64,000 nucleotides of DNA from QHXM01 sp032160705 (GTDB taxonomy: Bacteria; Acidobacteriota; Blastocatellia; Pyrinomonadales; Pyrinomonadaceae). The notes under the pieces were generated by a model. It worked only from the letters and a program-made list of their open reading frames with translations. It was not told the origin of the DNA and did no database searches. The DNA lies in the NCBI GenBank assembly GCA_032160705.1, contig JAVHVE010000014.1, positions 1 to 64,000 of the forward strand, written 5' to 3'. The position numbers and the translations under genes are program-made. Of this stretch, positions 58,241-64,000 are shown one piece after another; the first letter of the stretch is position 1, and each line of letters opens with the position of its first letter.

Positions 58241-60715
58241 ATGAGTAAGGTTTACAAAGAGGAGATTAACTTGGCTACAGCATCATCAACATTATCGAAG
58301 AAAAAAGGGACAGCTTACGATGCGGGTTCAATCACGGTTCTTGAAGGACGTGAAGCAGTGCGAAAGCGTCCAGCGATGTACATCGGCTCGACGGGCGACA
58401 TCGGATTGCATCACTTGGTCTATGAAGTAGTAGATAATTCTATAGACGAAGCTCTCGCCGGATACTGCGATACGGTCGAGGTGGCGATACATCTGGATAA
58501 TTCGATCACAGTTATTGATAACGGACGCGGGATTCCCGTTGACATCATGAAGCAGGAAAAGAAGAGCGCTGCCGAGGTCGTGATGACCAAATTGCACGCT
58601 GGCGGCAAGTTCGATTCCAATGCTTATAAAGTCTCTGGCGGACTGCACGGCGTAGGCGTTTCCTGCGTCAACTTTCTTTCCGAATGGCTTCGCCTTGAAA
58701 TTTGGAGAGAAGGCAAAACCTATGAGCAGGAATACGAGCGCGGCATTTCTCTGGCAAAGCTTGAGCAGACCGGAAAGACGCGCAAACGCGGTACGAAGAT
58801 TACTTTCAAACCGGACACGGAAATCTTCACAGAGACCGAGTTCAGCTTCGATAAATTGTCGGAGCGCCTTCGTGAAAAGGCTTTTCTGAATAAAGGCATC
58901 CGCATCACGATCAAGGATGAGCGCGAAGAGACAGAGCGTTCACATGAATTTTACTACCGAGGTGGGATAGCGGAGTTCGTTAAGCATCTCAACAAGAACA
59001 AGAACACGCTTCATGATAAACCTCTCTATTTCGAGCGCATCTCCGATACGCTCTCAATTGAGGTGGCTATCCAATACAACGATGGCTACGACGAAAAGGT
59101 CTATTCCTTCGCCAATAACATCAACACGGTTGACGGCGGGACGCACCTTTCCGGTTTCCGTTCGGCTTTTACGCGCACTATCAACGCCTATGCGCAATCT
59201 TCCGGGATTGCCAAAAATTTCAAGGGGTCGCTTTCCGGCGATGACGTGCGCGAAGGACTCGTTGCCGTGATTTCCGTTAAATTGCCGCAGCCCCAATTTG
59301 AAGGACAAACCAAGGGGAAACTCAATTCAGACGTTAAGGGGGCGGTGGAATCGTTCCTGAACGAGCGTCTGATGGAATTCTTCGAGCAGAATCCGACCGT
59401 GGCGAGAAAGATTGTCGGAAAGTCTGTGGACGCCGCGCGAGCACGCGAAGCGGCGCGCAAGGCAAGAGAAATCGTCCGCAAAGGAGCTATCGGCTCGACC
59501 ATGCTTCCGGGCAAACTCGCGGATTGCCAGGAGCGTGACCCGGCATTATGCGAGATTTACATTGTGGAAGGAGATTCCGCAGGCGGTTCTGCCAAACAGG
59601 GGCGTGACCGTAAGAATCAGGCGATACTCCCATTAAAAGGTAAAATCTTAAACGTCGAGAAGGCCAGGTTCGACAAAATGCTCGGCCACGGGGAAATAAA
59701 AACGCTCATCACAGCCCTTGGAACCGGCATTGGCAAGGATGATTTTGATCTTGGAAGGCTTCGCTATCACAAGATTATCCTGATGACGGATGCTGACGTG
59801 GACGGCTCGCATATACGCACTTTGCTTTTGACCTTCTTTTATCGCCAGATGCCGGAACTTGTTGAAAGAGGCCATGTTTTCATCGCGCAGCCTCCATTGT
59901 TCAAAGTGAAACGGGGCAAGCGTGAGGAGTATATCAAGGACGAAAGGTCAATGGTGCGCTACATGATGCGGCAGGCCACTGGCGACTTGAAGGTGAGGTC
60001 TTCCAAATCAAGCACGGCTATGGAAGGTCGTGATCTGGCTCGCGCGCTTGAGCAGATGGTTGAGTTTAAGCGTTATAGCGAAAAAGCCGCACGCAGGCTG
60101 GGCGGTGATAGCCGCTTGCTCGGCAAGTTGCTTGAAGCTTTTGGCGGACGCAAAGGCGTGCTCCGCGAAGAAGGCTCGACTCTTCGTAGCGTCTTTCAGG
60201 ATGGAGATTATATGGCCCGCGTCGAAGGCGTATTGGATAAAGCGAAATACAAAACAGACCTTTCGACCGACGAGGAGCATGGCCTGTGGGAGATTGAGAC
60301 TACCGCCGATTCAGGGGTTAGTGTTTGTATTGATTGGAATCTGGCGAGTTATGTGGAGTTTCAGAAGGCTATGGAACTTTACATGGCTCTTGAAGACCGC
60401 CTGGCTTCTCCCTTTGTGGTTGGAGAAAACGGATCGAGCGAGGAGGTTCAGACCCGCGAAGAGTTGCTTGAACGTGTGCTGGCCACAGCTAAGAAGGACT
60501 TGGTAATCCAACGTTACAAGGGGCTGGGTGAAATGAACCCGGAGCAGCTCTGGGAGACCACTATGAACCCGGAGAAGCGTACTCTTTTAGAGGTGAGAGT
60601 AGATGACGCGGTAGAAACGGATCAGATTTTCACGGTGCTAATGGGCGATGCGGTTGAGCCGCGCCGGAAATTTATAGAAGATAACGCGCTCGACGTTAAG
60701 AATTTGGACGTCTAG
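58241..60715 (+). CDS. gyrB: DNA gyrase subunit B
   Basis: GyrB carries ATPase and TOPRIM of gyrase; 824 residues. ATP site: EVVDNSIDEALAGYCD, DNGRGIPVD and VSGGLHGVGVSCVNFLSEW. TOPRIM: YIVEGDSAGGSAKQGRDRKNQAILPLKGKILNVEKARFDKML and LMTDADVDGSHIRTLLLTFF. C-terminal: QRYKGLGEMNPEQLWETTMNPEKRTLLEV and an insert of about 170 residues of the kind found in proteobacterial GyrB. ATG 58241 has no ribosome site; a TTG at 58271 has AGAGGAG 6 nt upstream and would give a 10-residue shorter product. Confidence 0.97.
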   Translation: MSKVYKEEINLATASSTLSKKKGTAYDAGSITVLEGREAVRKRPAMYIGSTGDIGLHHLVYEVVDNSIDEALAGYCDTVEVAIHLDNSITVIDNGRGIPVDIMKQEKKSAAEVVMTKLHAGGKFDSNAYKVSGGLHGVGVSCVNFLSEWLRLEIWREGKTYEQEYERGISLAKLEQTGKTRKRGTKITFKPDTEIFTETEFSFDKLSERLREKAFLNKGIRITIKDEREETERSHEFYYRGGIAEFVKHLNKNKNTLHDKPLYFERISDTLSIEVAIQYNDGYDEKVYSFANNINTVDGGTHLSGFRSAFTRTINAYAQSSGIAKNFKGSLSGDDVREGLVAVISVKLPQPQFEGQTKGKLNSDVKGAVESFLNERLMEFFEQNPTVARKIVGKSVDAARAREAARKAREIVRKGAIGSTMLPGKLADCQERDPALCEIYIVEGDSAGGSAKQGRDRKNQAILPLKGKILNVEKARFDKMLGHGEIKTLITALGTGIGKDDFDLGRLRYHKIILMTDADVDGSHIRTLLLTFFYRQMPELVERGHVFIAQPPLFKVKRGKREEYIKDERSMVRYMMRQATGDLKVRSSKSSTAMEGRDLARALEQMVEFKRYSEKAARRLGGDSRLLGKLLEAFGGRKGVLREEGSTLRSVFQDGDYMARVEGVLDKAKYKTDLSTDEEHGLWEIETTADSGVSVCIDWNLASYVEFQKAMELYMALEDRLASPFVVGENGSSEEVQTREELLERVLATAKKDLVIQRYKGLGEMNPEQLWETTMNPEKRTLLEVRVDDAVETDQIFTVLMGDAVEPRRKFIEDNALDVKNLDV

Positions 60716-60732
60716 TTCTCAACAAATAATCA

Positions 60733-60857
60733 AGCGTAGCGTGGCTTTGGGCGAAACTGTTTGACACGCTACGCTCCCTTGTATAAACTGAAATTCCTTT
60801 TCCTCCTGTAGGTTTTGCCGCTGCATACATCTCGCGTGTGCAGCGGAAATTTTTTGC
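60733..60857. terminator. Tandem hairpins after gyrB
   Basis: Hairpin one has arms AGCGTAGCGTG (60733-60743) and its complement (60765-60775). Hairpin two has arms CCGCTGCA (60818-60825) and TGCAGCGG (60839-60846) followed by AAATTTTTT. The second has the T-run of an intrinsic terminator. Confidence 0.7.
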
Positions 60858-60875
60858 TCCAAAGTTCTCCAAAAT

Positions 60876-61190
60876 TCAAGCAGCATTTACCTGATCAAAC
60901 GCCTCAATATGGTGGCCGCCTGTTGACTGCAAGAGCTTGATGAGCCGTGCTACATCATCTTCTGGAACCTGGGCTACAAGTAAAGAGTCACCCCTTCGCA
61001 AATGATTCCGGTAGACGCGCGCCTGAATGCTCGGCACAACACGCTTCAGCGAATCGAGCGGGGTTTCTTCAGCTTCTGCCGGACTAATCAAGGAAAAGAA
61101 ACATGAGTCAAACCCGCTCGCAATTGCAGAGGCAAGAAGACTGGTGGCCGCCTTCTGGCTATCAAAAGCCGAAACGATAGTTTTAGACAT
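60876..61190 (-). CDS. Small stress-protein-like hypothetical protein
   Basis: This protein of 104 residues has a segment MSKTIVSAFDSQKAATSLLASAIASGF, then a middle ISPAEAEETPLDSLKRVVPSIQARVYRNHLRRGDSLLVAQVPEDD, and ends with VARLIKLLQSTGGHHIEAFDQ. The pattern of a helix pair and a strand phrase with GDSLLVAQV and GGHHIEAFD resembles YflT/GSP17M-type general stress proteins, which are uncharacterised. It lacks membrane segments. It is followed by another small minus-strand gene. Confidence 0.65.
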   Translation of the reverse strand: MSKTIVSAFDSQKAATSLLASAIASGFDSCFFSLISPAEAEETPLDSLKRVVPSIQARVYRNHLRRGDSLLVAQVPEDDVARLIKLLQSTGGHHIEAFDQVNAA

Positions 61191-61233
61191 AGCTTTGCTC
61201 CCCTCCCTTATTTATGCTCAAAGTGAGCGGCGC

Positions 61234-61485
61234 TTAACTCCCTGCTTTGTCGTCCGGCGTTCGGGTGGCTGTATATTCGTCGAGATCGAGACGTTCTGAT
61301 TCGGCGACACCATGCTGGTTGTAATAGCCGCCGGGCGCAAATTGTCCTGACTCGCCAATATCGAGCGAGCGCTGGTCGTTAGCAGGATTGACTGTTTCGG
61401 TCGCATTCGGCGTCTCGTCCGGTTTCAAATCCGGGTCAGCGTTGCTCTCTTCCAAAGAGGTTTTTCTGGGATTGTCGTTTGCCAT
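61234..61485 (-). CDS. Small disordered hypothetical protein
   Basis: This 83-residue protein is rich in Asp, Glu, Asn, Pro and Thr (MANDNPRKTSLEESNADPDL onward) with no predicted fold. A conserved-looking motif is FAPGGYYNQHGVAESERLDLDE. AAGGAGCAGAG about 6 nt upstream of the ATG supports translation. It sits 43 nt from the stress-protein-like gene, so both are probably on one transcript. I recognise no family. Confidence 0.6.
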   Translation of the reverse strand: MANDNPRKTSLEESNADPDLKPDETPNATETVNPANDQRSLDIGESGQFAPGGYYNQHGVAESERLDLDEYTATRTPDDKAGS

Positions 61486-61508
61486 TACTCTGCTCCTTGT
61501 TCTGACAG

Positions 61509-62915
61509 TTAGTTGTTGGATTGCGCCGATTCGCGAAAGCGCTCGACGCGGAAACGAGAAAACTTGAGGGATGTGCCGGGCTTGATGCCTGCTTTGCGCG
61601 CTGCTATCTCAACCTGCTGGCTCGCCGTCTCGACGCCTTGCAGGTCAGGTAAGAGCAAGCCGCGCCGATTGCCGCTTTCGTCCTCAACTATCACTCCGTA
61701 AATTTTCGGATCAAGCTCCTCGAATTGCGCAGGCTCAGGGTTTGAAAGCACGTCAACCGAGTAACGTAAGTGTGACAACTCTTCGGGCGCAACGGGCGGA
61801 AAGCGCGGGTCGCGCGTCGCCGAACTGACGGCGTTGGCGATCAACTCTTCGGCGAGGCTGTCTTTCACAGGCTCGATAGTACCGATACAGCCACGCAAAT
61901 CTCCTTCAAGGGTCTTGATGGAAACGAAACAGGCAGCACGCTCTTTCAGCATCGGGTCTGGCAAAGAAGGCTTTTCAATCACGCGGCCTTCACGAACAAA
62001 AGTCTCAATCGCGCGTCGCGCCAGCGCGAGAAGTTCCTGAGCGCCTGGCGGCTCTGTTTGATTTTCGACAGCAGTTTCATCTTGGTCGGATGCTTTATTT
62101 TTGGCTGCCAGAGGCTCGCGCACAATCTGCGCGACCATATATCCGACGCCGAAAGGAGCTTCGTAGTGCAGGACTTCATAATCCTGCGCTGCATTCTCAG
62201 TCACGCCCAGAGCGATGAGCACCGAGCGATAGCCGCATTCACCTGCCATCTTTCTCAAATCCTGATCGATGTTGATGATTCGCTCAGGCTGAGCGTCGCG
62301 TATAGCCGCGACCACTTCCTCGTCGAAAAGATACGCTTGCGGGTAATAACCGGCAGGCGCATCAGGCTTCAATCTGTGGCTCAAATCACCGCTGGCGACA
62401 AACGCGACCGCGCGGCCAGCTTCTTCAGCCGCGCGCTTGATGCATGAGCCAAAGCGCAGGTGATCTTCATTGGATAAGAAACTGTAGCCGAGCGCGACGA
62501 CGCGCCCGCGCCAGCCGTTGCGCTGTAAAAAATAGAGCGGGACGGCTGTTCCATGATCCAGGTCGTGGTCACGAATTCCAATCACCTCATAATCCTGCTC
62601 GGATGCTACACGCGAAATCGCGTTGAGCAACTCTTCGTCAAGCGGCGCTTCAACTCTTGTTTCAGGCGCGCGAAAGTTCGCAAAGTCGCCGTAAAGCTGT
62701 GCGTCCTGGTAAGCGACGAAAGCGCGTGCCTCCAGAGGCGCATGAGGCGAGACAAGCACGACCGTCTCCGCGCCGCTCTCGATTAGGCGTTCAGTAAATT
62801 CGCGCATCGCCTCGATAGAGCCGCGCACTTCCGCAATCGCCTCACGACCGACTTCCGGGACCATGATCGGCGGGTGCGGCACAATGCCTGCGAAAACTAG
62901 AGAGCCTGTGTTCAT
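61509..62915 (-). CDS. LigB-like and AMMECR1 domain fusion protein
   Basis: This 468-residue protein joins two domains of the AmmeMemoRadiSam set. Residues 1 to about 265 are a class III extradiol dioxygenase (LigB)-like domain with VPHPPIMVPEVG, LVSPHAPLEARAF, RDHDLDHGTAVPLYFLQRNG and ASGDLSHRLKPDAP. Residues about 285-460 are AMMECR1, with ERAACFVSIKTLEGDLRGCIGTIEP and ANAVSSATRDPRFPPVAPEELSHLRYSVDVLS. The third member, a radical SAM enzyme, is not in the window. The set is thought to work on an unknown substrate. The presence of an intact metal-site-like His pattern suggests the first domain binds a metal. Confidence 0.93.
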   Translation of the reverse strand: MNTGSLVFAGIVPHPPIMVPEVGREAIAEVRGSIEAMREFTERLIESGAETVVLVSPHAPLEARAFVAYQDAQLYGDFANFRAPETRVEAPLDEELLNAISRVASEQDYEVIGIRDHDLDHGTAVPLYFLQRNGWRGRVVALGYSFLSNEDHLRFGSCIKRAAEEAGRAVAFVASGDLSHRLKPDAPAGYYPQAYLFDEEVVAAIRDAQPERIINIDQDLRKMAGECGYRSVLIALGVTENAAQDYEVLHYEAPFGVGYMVAQIVREPLAAKNKASDQDETAVENQTEPPGAQELLALARRAIETFVREGRVIEKPSLPDPMLKERAACFVSIKTLEGDLRGCIGTIEPVKDSLAEELIANAVSSATRDPRFPPVAPEELSHLRYSVDVLSNPEPAQFEELDPKIYGVIVEDESGNRRGLLLPDLQGVETASQQVEIAARKAGIKPGTSLKFSRFRVERFRESAQSNN

Positions 62916-63164
62916 CTCTCATTAAGCTGTCGACCGGCGCGAGGGCTTTAAGCGCCGGAAACAGATAAACGAATGCCTCAAGCCCGCAGAGAGGGAAGTC
63001 GGGCAGCGACGCTTCTAAAGCTATCTTGGAGGGAACTGGGGCAAATTCTATCACACCATCGGGTCGAAGCCGCAAGCGCGGAATTGCGCTGCTGCAAGAA
63101 AGCCATTTATGATGTGAGAGACGCCGAAAGTAACCTCGATTGTCATGATGTAAGGAAGGGGCGC

Positions 63165-64000
63165 GTGGAATCTGGAATGCCAAGCGAGAGATTCGATGTG
63201 TTGGTCGTCGGGGCGGGGCCAGCCGGATCGTTTGCGGCTGAAAAGCTCGCGCGTGGAAGCGTGCGCGTGGCGCTTTTCGACGGGCGGCCTGAAGGTTTTC
63301 CGAAAGCTTGCGGCGGCGGTGTCACCTCGAAGGCGCTCAAAGCGTGGCCGCATCTGCTCGATGCCGTCGGGCGGACAATCTCCGAGCTGGACATGTACTC
63401 GCCTGCCGGAAAAAAGCTTCATCTGAAGCTCGAAGAGCCTTTCGCCATCTACTCGCGCACAGCCTTTGATTCTTACCTGCGGAGTCGCGCCGCAGAAGCC
63501 GGAGCGCACATTTTTACAGAACGCGTTTCGTTTCGTCAGCGTGCTAAAACGGAAGACGACTGGGTGCTGCGCGGCGCAGACGGAGCGGAGTGGAGTGCGC
63601 CCATGCTCGTCGCGGCGGACGGAGCAAACAGCCGCATCGCGAAAGAGTTGGCAGGGGGGCTTCCGCCTTCAGAGATGGAAGTCGCTTTCGGCTATCGCGC
63701 TCCGTTGCCGAAAGGAGACGTTGCGCCGACCGTCGTCGCTTTCCTTCCCGGCTATGCCGGTTACGCCTGGGCGTTCCCGCGCGTGGATCACGTCTCGTTC
63801 GGCATCGCCACGTCGCAGGAGGCTTTCGATCATCAGGCGCTCGACCAACTGCTCTGGAAGTTCATGGTCGGTTACTACCGCCAGCGAGCCGATAATAGCG
63901 CTCATCTCTGGCGCGCTCGCTCATGTGATGAAAAAAGCGATGCGCTGATTCTGAAAGAGCTTGAGGAGACCTCCGAGCGTTACGCTGCACGCATTCCGGG
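63165..64000 (+). CDS. Geranylgeranyl-reductase-family flavoprotein (partial)
   Basis: This rightward gene runs off the window end (about 278 codons seen). It opens (VESG)MPSERFDVLVVGAGPAGS, an FAD Rossmann motif, followed by FPKACGGGVTSKALKAWPHLL, the CGGG motif of geranylgeranyl reductases (BchP/ChlP-like), and DGANSRIAKELAG. GTG 63165 has AAGGAAGG 6 nt upstream; the ATG at 63177 is an alternative. It is the third flavoprotein of this family in the window. The 62916-63164 gap before it holds no supported gene. Confidence 0.88.
   Translation, partial: MESGMPSERFDVLVVGAGPAGSFAAEKLARGSVRVALFDGRPEGFPKACGGGVTSKALKAWPHLLDAVGRTISELDMYSPAGKKLHLKLEEPFAIYSRTAFDSYLRSRAAEAGAHIFTERVSFRQRAKTEDDWVLRGADGAEWSAPMLVAADGANSRIAKELAGGLPPSEMEVAFGYRAPLPKGDVAPTVVAFLPGYAGYAWAFPRVDHVSFGIATSQEAFDHQALDQLLWKFMVGYYRQRADNSAHLWRARSCDEKSDALILKELEETSERYAARIP

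Overview
The window is a chromosomal segment of about 64 kb spanning a replication origin. Gene content and style suggest an Acidobacteriota bacterium, probably class Blastocatellia: oversized CarboxypepD_reg/TonB receptors, TatT-like TPR proteins, NurA with a HAS-barrel-like protein, zinc-ribbon/TM proteins, two ATP synthase b-type subunits and a split atp operon. This placement is inference from gene families; there is no rRNA gene to test it, and I found no tRNA, rRNA or CRISPR array.

Layout. (1) 0-15.7 kb: mostly minus-strand housekeeping and envelope genes (zinc-ribbon coiled-coil protein, two-domain subtilase, rsmE, prmA, a 54-aa membrane protein, era, a flavoprotein-GNAT fusion, NurA cluster, TPR protein). 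(2) 15.9-25.4 kb: an AT-richer accessory island with a 2218-residue secreted RHS protein ending in a phospholipase A2-like domain, a small RHS/IPT protein and a decayed serine recombinase. It is bounded on one side by the relic 3' end of a TonB receptor and on the other by an intact TonB receptor with the same C-terminal peptide. (3) 25.4-42.6 kb: the receptor, a ketosynthase/methyltransferase/flavoprotein operon, an orphan gene, a subtilase with a separate I9-like inhibitor, an SPFH/zinc-ribbon protein, VanZ, and atpG-atpA-atpH. (4) 42.6-53.4 kb: atpF, atpF', selD, parB-parA-parS, mnmG, mnmE, a jag/khpB-like gene, yidC, yidD, rnpA, rpmH, all leftward. (5) 53.4-60.7 kb: oriC and the rightward dnaA-dnaN-recF-gyrB. 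(6) 60.9-64 kb: two small proteins, a LigB-AMMECR1 fusion and a partial flavoprotein.

How it fits together. Genes left of oriC run leftward and dnaA to gyrB run rightward, so most are co-oriented with replication. The dnaA-dnaN gap carries an array of TTTTCCACA/ATTTCCACA boxes, then a short GC stretch, TAC trinucleotide repeats and an AT-rich tract, which is the layout of a basal unwinding system. parS-like sites sit just upstream of parAB.

Main surprises. selD is a selenoprotein gene read through an in-frame UGA at codon 14, so its real start is 42 nt upstream of the apparent one. Sixteen intergenic hairpins, each built from its own short direct-repeat word (often about 7 nt), start at or overlap the stop codon of a minus-strand gene and in places encode protein ends. 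The RHS protein carries a PLA2-like tip. The cytosolic subtilase is paired with a free inhibitor across a perfect 32-bp palindrome.
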